From Hermatobates lingyangjiaoensis (taxonomy: Eukaryota > Arthropoda > Insecta > Hemiptera > Hermatobatidae): a stretch of DNA of 64,000 nucleotides. Below are positions 33,651 through 44,693 of the stretch, one piece after another. Below the pieces are notes generated by a model. The model was not told the DNA's origin. It did no database searches and saw only the letters and a program-made list of their open reading frames with translations. Every line of letters starts with the position of its first letter. Position 1 is the first letter of the stretch. The stretch is from the NCBI GenBank assembly GCA_026182355.1, contig JAPFBL010000363.1, forward strand, positions 62,001 through 126,000. Reading direction: 5' to 3'. The position numbers and the translations under genes are program-made.

Positions 33651-34915
33651 ATAAGCTTCTAATATCGATGATGAGATAGCAATGTGCAATGTGCTCTGAT
33701 CGTTGCATACAAAGTCTTCTATGAAATGTGGGACATAACATTATTACTCTTTAGCCGTTTTCAGCTCAAGAAATTGCATTCCAGCTTAAATAATGTCAAC
33801 AACTTTTTATATTATGCATTGGTTAGCTTTAATGATAGGTGTCTCATATTGTGGAGGCATAATTTAAATATTATATAAATATTGGAAGCTTAGTACAGAT
33901 AATCGTTAATAAATTCAATAGAATTATATAATTTTGATTACAATCAAGTAATATTGGGGAAAGTTAAATATTGATTAAAGTTGGAAGTTATTTTGAAATT
34001 TCTAAGAATATATATCTGGATTTACATTCTATTTCATCCATTTTTTTTTAATTTCCTTTCGTTGGAGTTTATCCTGTGTTTAAAATTCTTATCAAAATAT
34101 TTATCTTAGCTTGCTCTGCAGTATACATATATATGTTAACTAAGTATTTTTTGTGAGTTTCATACATGTTAATTCACAGCGCACATCAAAACCAGGGAAT
34201 AATATATTTTTTATGCATTCCAGTTTTTAAGCGCGGATTAACTTGTGAAGATCAAAAAAATGGATATTCTATTTTTTTTGTTCATTACATTAATAAACAA
34301 ATAAATAATATTTTTTTAAAAATTGTACGTCCTTATAAAATAATTATTAACAAAATTTAGCAATTCTTTTCATGCTCATTAGCGTCATTTCGTTCAGTCT
34401 CTATTCAACTTCTGTTAGAGTAGTAACATCAAACGATTATTTATTTAATGTGAAAAGACGACTTTGAAGTTGACTGAAGATGTTACCTAAAGGCATTTTA
34501 GGAGATTTTCTAAGCAAATAAACTTCGTTTGCTGTGACCTGGTTTAACCGATTGAATATATAATAGATGAAAAATTAAATAAATATATCATATTTCAGGA
34601 ATTTTTTCTAATGAGATCTTAAAACTAACTAAATATCCCTCTAAATCTTCAAAATGATGAGTCATTTGCAAAAACTACATTTCCTTAGAACTTCGTTATT
34701 ACATAATATAAAAAAAATTAAAATACACATTTACCGAACCTCCATAAATGAATTCAAGTCGCAATTTTTATACATTTTTTTCGGTGTACTTAGATTTTTC
34801 CATTCAAATTTGTATTTTTAATGATCTATTTCATTTTTATTAAAGTTCCCTAAAAAGCCAATTCGATATTTCTTGGCTATACTAATTTGAATAAAAATCT
34901 ATGTATATTGATTTT
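33651..34915. other. Unique AT-rich stretch
   Basis: No coding frame or repeat recognised. Confidence 0.4.
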
Positions 34916-34919
34916 TAAA

Positions 34920-35215
34920 TGATGGGGAATTTCAAAAAAAAAATGACGTATCCAGACAAAAGAGTTTTATGTATTTAGATCACTTAGTGTTCTTCTTCAC
35001 GGTAACATATGGGCTGTCAGGGGTATTATGGTAACAGGGATTTAAGGACTCCTTCAACAAGCCGCTTCCAACAATGCAGATGCAAGCCTAAAGAAGAACA
35101 CTAAGTGTTCGAAAGCATTGTTAGTTTTAACATTAAGTTCATTTATGTGGAGACGTAATTTTTTTGAAATTCCCATCATGAGTAAATACCAAACAATAAC
35201 AGATTACACAAGTAA
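34920..35215. repeat. Family J fold-back, complete copy
   Basis: Outer arms about 34920-34955 (GATGGGGAATTTC start) and 35148-35180 are reverse complements. Inner arms carry AGTGTTCTTCTTCACGG (34987) and GAAGAACACTAAGTGTTCG (35093). The plus core reads CTAAAGA, hairpin GAACAC/GTGTTC, GAAA (35111), so one base of CTGAAGA is changed. Confidence 0.8.
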
Positions 35216-35720
35216 TGCTTTTTAAATGTTAGTCAACTCAGTTTTTCAGCCCTTGTAACAATCAGTCAGCAAAATAGATCATTTCAATCATAAGAGAAAG
35301 AATAATTCTAATGAGATTAAAGTCTTCAGTTTATCTCCATGGAACTGTCCTGTCAAAACGAGGTGATGTCTCTTAATTAAGAAAAAGCTGAGAGTTTTAT
35401 CTTATGGTAGAGAGCGTTGACTCGTGAACATGCCTTTTGACGGTTTAAATATCCAATCATGGTCCACTCTTCAGTATAATCCAATCAATTATATGCTAAG
35501 AATGTTTGAACCTGAAAAATGTTAATCGGTTTAACCAAATGAATAATAAATGATAACTATAAATTTATACAATTAATATGATTTTCTTATGAATTTCACA
35601 GAGGATGTGTATTCAAGAAAATTACGAAGTTTTTTTTTTAATGCATAGACAATATTTATTGTCGTACGATATCTGTGCACTCATTGGAGTGATTTTTTGC
35701 GTTTGTTACTTCTGGTATAT
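35216..35720. other. Unique AT-rich stretch
   Basis: Nothing recognised. Confidence 0.4.
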
Positions 35721-36033
35721 CAGCGTAGCCCAGTGATATATTTGCTCTTCTCTGGACTGGTAGATCCAGGGTTCGATACCCACTCCGGCCTTCACGTCGT
35801 AGATGAAAAAATCTGAACATTTAGTTTCCTGCAGAAGACGTTAAACTGTCACTCCTAAATCTGTAAGATGTCAGTTCTCGTCAGCTTAGGCTATTCTAAA
35901 CACACTGGAGTTAGCCAAAATTTAGGACTCCTAATACAAAATGTTCATTTTGTCGTCAGAAAGGGCCAATCTTAGACCCATATTATGTGTTCGTTCATGG
36001 GGTGATCATTGCACCCTAACCTAACCCAACCTA
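35721..36033 (+). mobile_element. tRNA-derived SINE, full length
   Basis: Head CAGCGTAGCCCAGTGATATA, B box GGGTTCGATACCC, central AAGACGTTAAACTGTC, tail GCACCCTAACCTAACCCAAC. The tail pentamers have begun to diverge. Confidence 0.9.
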
Positions 36034-37312
36034 TTTTGTACCTATATTTTTATGGGTTAGTTTATTCAGTATTGAATTTTACGGTTACATATGTAAATGA
36101 GTGACAACTAAGACAAGCAACCCACGCAAAAAGTTACATCATATTTCTTGAAAATTTTATTAATTATATTTTACCTTCAGAGAGAGTTCTTTAATACAAC
36201 TACTAATCGCCTCACACACAAAAAGTTTAAAGACTTTTTTTTGTTCGCATTATAAATAATTAAAACATAACTTTAATTTAATCACTTTTCATCTATTATA
36301 TTTTTAATTGCGGTGAAAACTTAAGGTAGAGTTGTTGTAATATATATCAAGATACGTGGGCACAATAGTTTATAATGAAATTTCTTATAATAAGACTTTT
36401 GTGCTTTGCGACTGTCATTGGCATGAACTACTTTGGGACGGTGTGCTCATGATTTTTACTTCCTCGAGTGAAATATCAAGCCTTTTAAATAATATTGAAA
36501 CCTCAAATCTTCAATTCAAAAGAAAATCACTTATCTTTTAGTCGCTAAAAGTTGCAATCTAGATTCTAAAATTACTTTGTGGATTAAAAAATTGAGCATC
36601 TACCACTAATAAGCAAAGGTAGTCAAACCAGTTCTTAGATTGATTGTACCATTGAATAATTTAAAAAGGGATATAAAATATAAAAATTTGCTAAGTTTAA
36701 TATTCATTAACATTTTAATATATATTTACCTTTTTTTTAATGATAATTTATATAATCTGTTTGTAAAGAAAAATTGCAATACCATTGTATTTATCAAATC
36801 CATATCTATATTATTCATGGGACTCTTGTTTTTTGCCTTTCTGAATCATAACAAAAGTGAAACGCAAACTGAAACTAAAATATTTGAATCCCCTGGGTTG
36901 GAGTTATAAATCCCTATTGAGCTTTTATTATTCATGCTTTCTCAGCTCTTATTTGAACAATTATTTATTTAAATGCTTTTAATTTCATTTACTCTCTATA
37001 TGAAACATAAAGAAATAAAACTATTGTATTTGAATAAAAATTTCTACTTTTCAATGGAAATACATGTTTTGAGGTCTTCTTAGTGCAATAAATAAGTATA
37101 TTTTATGTAAATTTATGTGTAATTGTGCGTGTGTGTTGTATATGTATACAATAAAGAATAAGAGAAAGAGAGAGACTGTGAGAGAGAGTATACCTCGAAA
37201 TTTTATACTCACAGTTTTATACCCAATATTTTGTATTGCAGTTCTTGTTAGCGCTGGAGTCAAATATCAATCATGTCACCAAGAGTACAGTTTTTTTTTT
37301 TTAAATTTGCTA
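36034..37312. other. Unique AT-rich stretch
   Basis: A GA-rich patch at 37150-37190; no supported gene. An 89-codon frame at 36640-36909 is AT-biased and unrecognised. Confidence 0.4.
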
Positions 37313-37313
37313 A

Positions 37314-37510
37314 GGAGACAAGGTTAGCTCAGTGGAAATGTGCTTGCCTCTGAACTGGTAGGTCCGGGGTTCAATACCCACTCTGGCCCTCGATTTATTC
37401 ATGAGCATGATTCCTGATTTATTCATGGATTCCTGAATATATTCTTACGAGGAGAGAACGTTAAGCGGTCGGTCCCGAGCCTTTACGATGTCAGGTATTC
37501 GTTAAAGGCC
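37314..37510 (+). mobile_element. tRNA-derived SINE, 3'-truncated
   Basis: Excellent tRNA-like head: GGTTAGCTCAGTGGAAATG (A-box region) and GGGGTTCAATACCC (B box). The body holds a local duplication of GATTTATTCATG around 37395-37435. It stops after TTCGTTAAAG, so the 3' third is missing. Confidence 0.88.
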
Positions 37511-38145
37511 CAATGCAGCATCGATCCGGTAACGTGGCTGACCCATTACTAAAATGTATGCCAAATAACAAAGAAATCACAGTTTACGCCTCTAGAACAG
37601 CACTATTGGTGAAAACCCATGAGTGTGGGTATTGGAAAATATACAACCTAATATTTTCTGCCATGGTGATTTTTTTATCAAGCCCAAAATTAGTATCAAA
37701 TATCAAATTGAAATTGGAATTAAACTGTATAGGAGTTAGAGATAATTTGACCTTTAGAAAGTTGTAGGTATTTAGTTTCATAAGTGACAGCAAGAATTAA
37801 AGTTTCTTCTGTCAAGCATCCTGTTATTCCGGTTCAAGATTTATCTTCCCAAGAGAGCTCTATTTCACCCGATCACCTTTCCCTGAATTAATGACTTCTT
37901 TCTGCCACCTAAAACTCGATTATTGCTCATGTAATTCATGTCAAAAGTCGAATGAAATGAACTTTAAAGATGCGATTTTCTTACCACTTTTAATTAACGC
38001 AAATGTCATTATTTTTGCCAGTTATATAACAAAAACAAATTACCTTCCTTATTTGATTGTATAACTAATAACTGATTTAGAAATAAAAAGGAATAAATAT
38101 TGACCTATTTACTAGACTGAACGTTCTTCCAGACCCTTTGCACTA
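37511..38145. other. Unique stretch
   Basis: An 84-codon plus-strand frame starts just after the SINE (37513-37767), with no recognised motif. The rest is AT-rich. Confidence 0.35.
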
Positions 38146-38149
38146 GTAT

Positions 38150-38275
38150 TCCGCTTTTCTTCCTCCTGATGATAGTCAAACCAAAACTTTGAGGCGTCGA
38201 GTCTTTGAATTAATATTGCGATTTTTTTTTTTGGATCTTTGTGGTCTTTTTAGAATTAATTTACCATGTATTAAT
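38150..38275 (+). repeat. Lone fold-back right arm
   Basis: CCTCCTGATGATAGTCAAACC, then TTGAATTAATATTGCG and a right end AATTTACCATG that is complementary to 44005-44020. CTGATGA is present but GAAA is not. Confidence 0.5.
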
Positions 38276-38458
38276 GAGTATAAATGATACATAGTTCAAT
38301 ATAAATAGAGGTACTGTTTGACCGAAAATTAGAAATCATATGTGTGTGTTTTTCATTTATCTGGGCATCTTTGTTTCTATTGACCTTTAGTTGTCCGTTT
38401 AGGGTCTTTTTTTCATCGTTAAGGTTTAGATACCTATGGATTAAAAGAAAACAACACG

Positions 38459-38460
<2 letters not shown>

Positions 38461-38511
<51 letters not shown>
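38461..38511. repeat. (TA)n microsatellite
   Basis: About 50 bp of pure TA directly preceding a family A element. Confidence 0.95.
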
Positions 38512-38519
<8 letters not shown>

Positions 38520-38765
38520 GATAAAACCACAATAAGAAAATGGGAAAACAAGACTAAGATCTTTCAACCGTAACAAGCGGTCGTCGTCAAAGTCAAAAAC
38601 CCAACTGTTTTTTTGAAACCCAATTTTTTGAAACCCAACTCAGTTGGGTTTTTGACTCTGACGAAGACCTCTTGTTAGGGTTGAAAGACCTTAGTCTTGT
38701 TTTCCCAGTTTATTATTGTGGTTTGATCATTGATTATAATTTCAGTTGTTTATGTGAAATCGGTT
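38520..38765. repeat. Family A fold-back
   Basis: Arms from GATAAAACCAC and to GTGGTTTGATC, with a spacer containing two copies of TTTTTTGAAACCCAA. The plus core is intact (38658-38686: CTGACGA, GACCT..AGGGTT, GAAA). The minus core is broken (TTTGACGA). Confidence 0.85.
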
Positions 38766-38774
38766 TACATATAT

Positions 38775-38990
38775 ATATACACTTTTTCGTTGGATATACG
38801 ATCCAAAACGGACAATATCCCAAACGGATAGTTTAATACAGAAATAGAAACATAGAGAAATCAAAAGAACACACTTACAGTCTCTAATTTTCGGTTTGAA
38901 CCGTCTTCAGGAGAGATAAGAGAGGGAAACCAAGCGCAGTGGTTCAGAGATGGTTGGAGACCAACTGGTTCAGAGACGGTTGGAGACGGA
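38775..38990 (-). repeat. Family E left half
   Basis: Starts CACTTTTTCGTTGGATATAC and runs through the E arm to a short tandem duplication of TGGTTCAGAGAYGGTTGGAG (38940-38985). The minus core at 38889-38910 has CTGAAGA, C, GGTT/AACC and GAAA intact. Confidence 0.82.
38889..38910 (-). ncRNA. Hammerhead-like core, family E
   Basis: Minus strand: CTGAAGA, unpaired C, GGT-TCAA-ACC hairpin, GAAA, self-complementary AATT, A, then GAGA complementary to TCTC before the core. The clearest E core. Confidence 0.42.
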
Positions 38991-39065
38991 AAGTGGAAAG
39001 AAACTGGAAAGTTGACTGAGATCTTCCAACCAAAACAAATGGTATTCGTCAGAGTTTAACATCTG
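38991..39065 (-). repeat. Family A arm fragment
   Basis: GACTGAGATCTTCCAACC and TATTCGTCAGAG mark a decayed left arm with GGAAG replacing GAAAG. Confidence 0.55.
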
Positions 39066-39599
39066 TAGTCCTGTTAAGAAGGGTGGTGAAATTCATAAAA
39101 AATTAAAATGTTCTGCTGAGAGAAATTCTGATCTGGCTGTTGGCCAAGAGTAAACAGTGGTCAGAAATGCTAGATCATAGGTGCTCTGTGCTGGTCAAGG
39201 ATAGGGCATTAGGTAGAGATGTTGCTAGGTCTGTAATGCACTGTGGTCGTACAGGCAGATGTGTTTTGATTGCGTATATGTGCTTTTTTTTTTATTAAAA
39301 AAGTCACTGAATGGATAAAGAAATATTGAATAGTTGCAAAATTTGTCTTTAATATTTTGTAATTCTGAGGAATTAATATCATTCTTTAGACATACCAAAA
39401 AAAAAAATTCATTCGGTCCAACGTCATAAAAGTTGTGATGAGAAAGCGTTCATAAGTTAATAGCCAATTACAGTTATGATTAACAGCCTCTAACCATTTT
39501 AAATAATAGTTCACCCATAAATTGTTTTAATTCCTTCAAAGATATAAAACCCTATTCATACTTAGCATTTGCCCATCAATTCCAAGTTTTCAAATCCCT
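39066..39599. other. Unique stretch
   Basis: 39070-39270 is less AT-rich than average and may be an unrecognised old repeat; no frame or structure assigned. Confidence 0.35.
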
Positions 39600-39790
39600 C
39601 ATTTAATTTGAATTAATTAATAAAATTAATTGGAATGACAATCGGTAGGGTGATTTAAGGTGCCCTCCTGCAGGTTAAGACACGCTGTTAAGTGTGATCT
39701 ATTCATTTCATTATGTGCTAATAACACCCATTACCTTCAGTTACCTCGGCTTTGTCCCACAGTAATGGAATTGTCATATTCTAAGTTATG
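39600..39790. other. Candidate conserved noncoding island
   Basis: Contains TTGAATTAATTAATAAAATT (homeodomain-type TAAT clusters), then high-complexity GTAGGGTGATTTAAGGTGCC and TTCAGTTACCTCGGCTTTG. No repeats, no frame. Confidence 0.35.
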
Positions 39791-40063
39791 CATTGTTCAT
39801 TATTTTCTCATGCATAACTATTGTATTATGAATTGTTAAAATGAAATCATCATTAAACAGTTAAATGACCTTTTCAGATTGTTAATTCAGCTATCTTTGT
39901 TTAATGTTCGTCACTAGATATTTTTTCTTACTCTAAGGTATGACTAAACCATCGTACTATATTTACTAGTATTCATTTTGAAGAATAAATGATCTAATAC
40001 AGATAACCGTTTAAAAAAGAATTAAATACCATATAAACAATAGCAAATGACTTGTTTAATGCA

Positions 40064-40140
40064 GCAGTAACAAATAACATAATAAAAAGTAAAAATAATT
40101 GAAAAAAGTATATTTATCAAACTTTCGACAACAATATATA
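40064..40140 (+). repeat. Dispersed direct repeat, copy 1
   Basis: CAGTAACAAATAACATAATA onward recurs at 40919-40994 with a few substitutions. The copy is preceded by ATATAAACAATAGCAAATG, which follows copy 2 instead (40985-41008), so the two copies have permuted flanks. Confidence 0.75.
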
Positions 40141-40918
40141 AGCACTAAAACATTGGAAAACCTAACTAAAAAATTGTTTTTGACCAAAGCGATAAAAATT
40201 TAACGTTTTTGAAACAAAAAAAATAATATGTGAAACAATGGAATATAAAACTAATTTATATGTTAAAGATGAAGTAAGATAAAATATGAAGTGTATAAAC
40301 ATATATTTAGGTAATTCAAAACAACTGGGAGAAAGATAAAACAAAGATTTTATAACACTTTAAGCTTATGTAAATAGTTATAATAAATCAAGCAATGCAA
40401 ATCATTTAGCTTCATTTGGACATGAATCAGATATTGTGGAAAATTTATTCTACTTACTAAATACGTAGGCTTAATATAGATTTAAATTATAGAAGAACTT
40501 AATCATATTTTATTTTATAAGAACTTAATTAATCATTTTATTTAATCTACATATGAGCTGGTAATATTTAAATACAGACATGTGGGCAATTAATTAATCA
40601 ATAACTTTTAATTATTGATAGTCGAACAAGAGGATATTGTGTTAAAAGTGGGAATAAAAATAGAAAAATGACAAGCATGTTATAATTTCGGATTAAATAA
40701 GAAAAGAATAAAATTAGAATTATGGTAAATAAATAAAGAAATAAATTATAATTATAATAATATCAAATGAAATCTATAGAAACCATATATTTGGCATCTT
40801 TTAATGTATAAATAAGCAATCCACGAATTGGCAGATGAGTTTTCCTTGAAGAAGGAGAATGTAAGACAGTGGTCGAAATTAACCCGACGTAAGGTTAACT
40901 CGAGAGATGCAGAGAGAA

Positions 40919-41008
40919 CAGTAACAAATAACATAATAAAAAGTAAAATTAATTGAAAAAAGTATAATTATAAAACTTTTAACAACATTATATAAACAAT
41001 AGTTAATG
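40919..41008 (+). repeat. Dispersed direct repeat, copy 2
   Basis: Matches 40064-40140; followed by TATATAAACAATAGTTAATG, the equivalent of the sequence upstream of copy 1. Between the copies, 40820-40918 holds CCTTGAAGAAGG and GGTCGAAATTAACC, a possible decayed hairpin core. Confidence 0.7.
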
Positions 41009-41520
41009 GGTTAGTTTCACTGATGTTAGTAATATTAGAATTAGTAGTAATACTTTAGTAGTAACTATTACAAAATTAATTAAAAAAAATGTAATCACCA
41101 CAATCTGAGAATTTTAGAAGCTATATTAATTTAAAAACTGAAACCAAAAAGTCGAAATATTCAAGTCGAAAATAGTAGCAAAATTTTAAAGCTCTTTATT
41201 TCACACCAAGGACATCCAGAAACCCTTACTGATAGTAACTCGGACGACGAGGCTACTCACTCTACATGATAAACCAACCACCAGCTCATCTTAAACTTCA
41301 AGAAAAACAACAACCAATGTCTTTACTTTAAATTTATGATAAACCAGAAAATTGACCTAAGAAGTAATTCATGTCCAGAAAGAGGAATGTTGATGATTCA
41401 AAGTATATCGACTATAGGAGATATACATTATAGTGTAGACGAAATAGGGAGGGTGTTATTTAAAAAGATTGGGAAGCTTGTTAAGAAACAGGTATCAGCT
41501 AAGTTTGGTGTCATTTAGAA
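41009..41520. other. AT-rich unique stretch
   Basis: Nothing recognised. Confidence 0.4.
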
Positions 41521-41602
41521 AATATATATATATATATATGTATAAAATAAATTCAAAACGAAGGAAACACACAGAAAGACACAGACATAACTCACATCGA
41601 TA

Positions 41603-41624
41603 TTTCGACCATCGTCGTCATCAG
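41603..41624 (-). ncRNA. Hammerhead-like core, family C, minus strand
   Basis: CTGATGA, unpaired C, GAC-GATG-GTC hairpin, GAAA, ATAT, C. Stem I pairing is poorly supported in this copy. Confidence 0.35.
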
Positions 41625-41686
41625 GAGGTGTGAAGAGCGAAGAGTCCCGCAGGAGAGCTTCCTTCGCTCTTCGCTCTTCACACCTC

Positions 41687-41708
41687 CTGATGACGACGAT
41701 GGTCGAAA
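41687..41708 (+). ncRNA. Hammerhead-like core, family C, plus strand
   Basis: Same sequence as the minus-strand core of the left arm: CTGATGA, C, GAC/GTC hairpin, GAAA, ATAT, C. Both strands of this element therefore carry one. Confidence 0.35.
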
Positions 41709-41864
41709 TATCGATGTGAGTTTATGTCTGTGTCTTTCTGTGTGTTTTCCTTCGTTTTGAATTTTATTTTATTTTAAAAAACTCGCTGGACCGTATCTTT
41801 TAATATATAATATATATATATATATATATAATATATATATATTATATATATTATTATATTGTAT

Positions 41865-43535
41865 GTTAATAGTCAAGACAAAGAAACATAGAGAAATTTC
41901 TATAATAATAAGGGTCTCTTCTAGAATTACCAAGTAATTGGGATATCAGTGGACCAAATGAAATTATAAAAGCATATAAAACTCAATTTTACTGTATACC
42001 ATAATAATAATATTTTTAAATTACACAAGAAAACCAGAATGGTCGAAATCATACGTTTATATTATGCGAATATTGACTTGGAAACTGTAAACTGTTTAGA
42101 TAAAAATAATTATATAGATTTTTTCTTTCGGTAATATAAAATTATTCATGAATATAATGAATAGGACTGATTTATTAGTTAAACCTTATCAGGGCTATGA
42201 TCACACATTTAGATATAGAGTATCCTAAACGTGATAGGTGAAAGTGAAGGGTTTTGTTGCTGATGAGTTCCGAACAAAGCCGCTCAAAGGAGTTATTTAT
42301 TTACAAGTTTATCCTTGCCAACAGGTATGTCCTAAACCCTTTTAGTGATGCCCTTACCCCAACCAGTTTTAATTATCTACCTATATCAAATGGTATACAT
42401 GTTTCATTTCATCTCTTCAAATTGATGACGAAAACCATTTACCCCAAAAATAATGAAAATACATTAATTATTTAAACTATCATTCCCATATTTATTATCA
42501 ATTTTTATTTACAAATACTGTTTCATACCACAAATCAATATTGTTTAACAAATTTTCTTTATTCTACTGATTACTTGATATAAGCAGATTTTCCAAAACG
42601 GCATTCTTACCGATGGAAATTTTTTTAATTAATTAATCCTAAAATTTTCGTCCTACAGCGAAAACAAAAATACATGAATGTACGTTAAATTTAATTTTTT
42701 CAGTACAGCTATTTTCAATGTTGTTAAAAATAGTAATTTTATAGCATTCTATAAAAGTTTTATTCAACATAATAGTGAATTTCTTTATATATATACCTTC
42801 AAAATTTCAGTTTATATTTCTACTGATTAATACCTCAAAGCGCATCTTCATTTGCTCGATGTATGTATTTTCAGAAAAACAGACTAATAACATAATTGGA
42901 TACTTTAATCATCTGCTCTTAGAATTGTATGTAATGTCTTTTTATTCTCTTTGGTTTCAGAGCGGTTAAAACAACTTGAAATATTTATAGCAAACAACTT
43001 CGAACCTGTTGATTCTAATTATTTTTTTTTATAAAGAAATCAAGAAGAAAATAAATTACCATATTCAATTTGCATCACGATATTTGTTTCTTTTTTATAA
43101 AGCTACTATTTTTTTTACTTTATTACTAGCATTGTTGATACTTATAATAAGCATTACCTGTTTTTTTTATTTGAATTTAGTAATTGGAACATATACAAAA
43201 ATTTTTATTTTACTAAAATTAAATTTATTTTACTAACATATTTAAATACAAGTAATATATAGGTATATCTTTTTTTTTTCTTTTGAACTCAGAAAACAAT
43301 TTCGCTTATTGCTAAATAAACCAATGTCTCTGAAACCGATTTGTATATATTTATATATATTTGTATAATCAGGGAGCAGATTTTCATTCATACAAATTTC
43401 GTTAAACACTTTTTGAACCTTTGTTTTAGTCTCTTTTTTTATTAACTTTTCTAATTAGTGTTTTGATGTTTTCTGGGATATGAAATAATAACTGTCCAAA
43501 AGTTTTATCTTTAAAACTCATTGTTCACAATATAC
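41865..43535. other. Family E scrap, then unique AT-rich sequence
   Basis: 41868-41900 (GTCAAGACAAAGAAACATAG) is a family E arm fragment. The remainder has no recognised feature; the small open frames here are AT-biased. Confidence 0.45.
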
Positions 43536-43539
43536 ACTT

Positions 43540-43592
43540 TTTAACAACTCACCGACGTTTCAGTCTCCATGGACCATCTTCAGGGTATTTTT
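43540..43592 (-). ncRNA. Hammerhead-like unit, family H (single copy)
   Basis: Minus strand 43583 to 43558: CTGAAGA, unpaired T, GGTC/GACT hairpin with loop CATGGA, GAAA, self-complementary ACGT, C, then GGTG pairing with TACC before CTGAAGA. This CTGAAGATGG..GAAACG arrangement is the one I associate with Penelope-like elements. It is not part of a palindrome here. Confidence 0.5.
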
Positions 43593-43786
43593 TTAAAATT
43601 TAACTGACTAAAGCTAGAAATTAAAACTCTATGTAAACTAAGATTAAAAACTATACAAAATGCATTATGCATGTCGACTGTTTTATTGTTATTATATATA
43701 TATATATATAAAGATTTCACATAAACCCGTGAAACAACAATCAATGATCAAACCACAATAAGAAATGGGAAAACAAGACTAAGATC

Positions 43787-43814
43787 TTTCAACCGTAACA
43801 AGCGGTCTTCGTCA
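43787..43814 (-). ncRNA. Hammerhead-like core, family A, minus strand
   Basis: CTGACGA, A, GACCG/CGGTT hairpin, GAAA, AGATCT, U, AGTC. The base before CTGACGA differs from consensus (GATT instead of GACT), weakening stem I. Confidence 0.38.
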
Positions 43815-43837
43815 GAATCAGAGTTGGGTTTTTGACT

Positions 43838-43866
43838 CTGACGAAGACCGCTTGTTACGGTTGAAA
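43838..43866 (+). ncRNA. Hammerhead-like core, family A, plus strand
   Basis: CTGACGA, A, stem II GACCG/CGGTT, GAAA, AGATCT (stem III self-complementary), U as the cleavage-site base, AGTC pairing with GACT before the core. Beyond this, GGG and CCC could extend stem I across a T-rich internal loop. Confidence 0.45.
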
Positions 43867-43913
43867 GATCTTAGTCTTGTTTTCCCATTTCTTATTGTGG
43901 TTTGATCATATAT

Positions 43914-43964
<51 letters not shown>

Positions 43965-43967
<3 letters not shown>

Positions 43968-44040
43968 CAACTCAATAAAGAAATAAAAATCCATGGTAAA
44001 TTAAATTGACGATGTGACAATAATGATACACCAAGCACGT
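43965..44040 (-). repeat. Lone fold-back left arm
   Basis: ATATCAACTCAATAAAG and CCATGGTAAATTAAATTG; complementary to the end of the arm at 38150-38275. Confidence 0.5.
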
Positions 44041-44693
44041 GATACATAGTGATAAAATATTCCCCAAATTATAATTTTTAACATAGGATGAGTTATGTTA
44101 TTAGTATGAAAAAGAAATATCAAAAAGAATAAAATAATATTATGAAATATGGAAAATAAAATAATGAAAATAATAATATAAACTAACTTATTAGTTAATG
44201 ACGAAGCTTAGTTAAATGAAACCAAATTTAACTGTTCCACTCAATCCTTGATAATGAATAAATTTTCTTGAAACGTAAGATTTATAACTGTGATTTAGCA
44301 GACTATAAAATGCTTAATGAAAAATGTGGTTACTTTAAAATTTTCACTGGTTGTAAATACTAGATGAATATCTTAAAAATGAGTACCTAATTAACATAAA
44401 TATGTCTTTTGGAAAGATCCCTAAGAGTTTCTATTTGGGAATATCGAGGGATTATAATTTTTATAGTAAAGTAATAATTTATAGTTATAGTTTATGGTAA
44501 TATTTATAACGGTATATCGCTAATTTCTAAACTATGGTTTCTTGAAATTTGCATAAATTATCTGATTTTAATTGTAAAACTGGATGTTAAAGGATTTTAT
44601 TAAATTGCTGGTTTTCTTTTTTTGAGGAGTTAAGGTGATTGAGGGTCTTCGTCAAACACCTCTGACCTGATTGCTCAAGGGAATATTTTCTCA
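44041..44693. other. AT-rich unique stretch
   Basis: Nothing recognised. Confidence 0.4.

Larger units (their letters stand above)
41523..41850. repeat. Family C palindrome with both cores, in (TA)n
   Basis: Arms 41549-41644 and 41667-41764 are near-perfect reverse complements with a 22-bp spacer. (TA)n lies at 41523-41540 and about 41801-41850. A one-sided end (CTCGCTGGACCG) follows the right arm. Confidence 0.93.
43692..43963. repeat. Family A palindrome, freshest copy, in (TA)n
   Basis: Arms 43746-43819 and 43834-43907 (74 bp each) differ at one position, with a 14-bp spacer. The left tail (GATTTCACATAAACCCGTG) is present; the right tail is missing and TA repeats start directly at 43908. 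(TA)n at 43692-43711 and 43908-43963. Confidence 0.95.

Noticed and set aside
35320..35470. A 100-200-bp block with moderately high complexity as a conserved island
   Set aside because: The contrast with the flanks is weak and it lies next to a fold-back element; not distinct enough to call.
37314..37400. Functional tRNA gene
   Set aside because: A and B boxes are good, but the sequence continues into the SINE body and does not fold into a complete cloverleaf with a matching acceptor stem.
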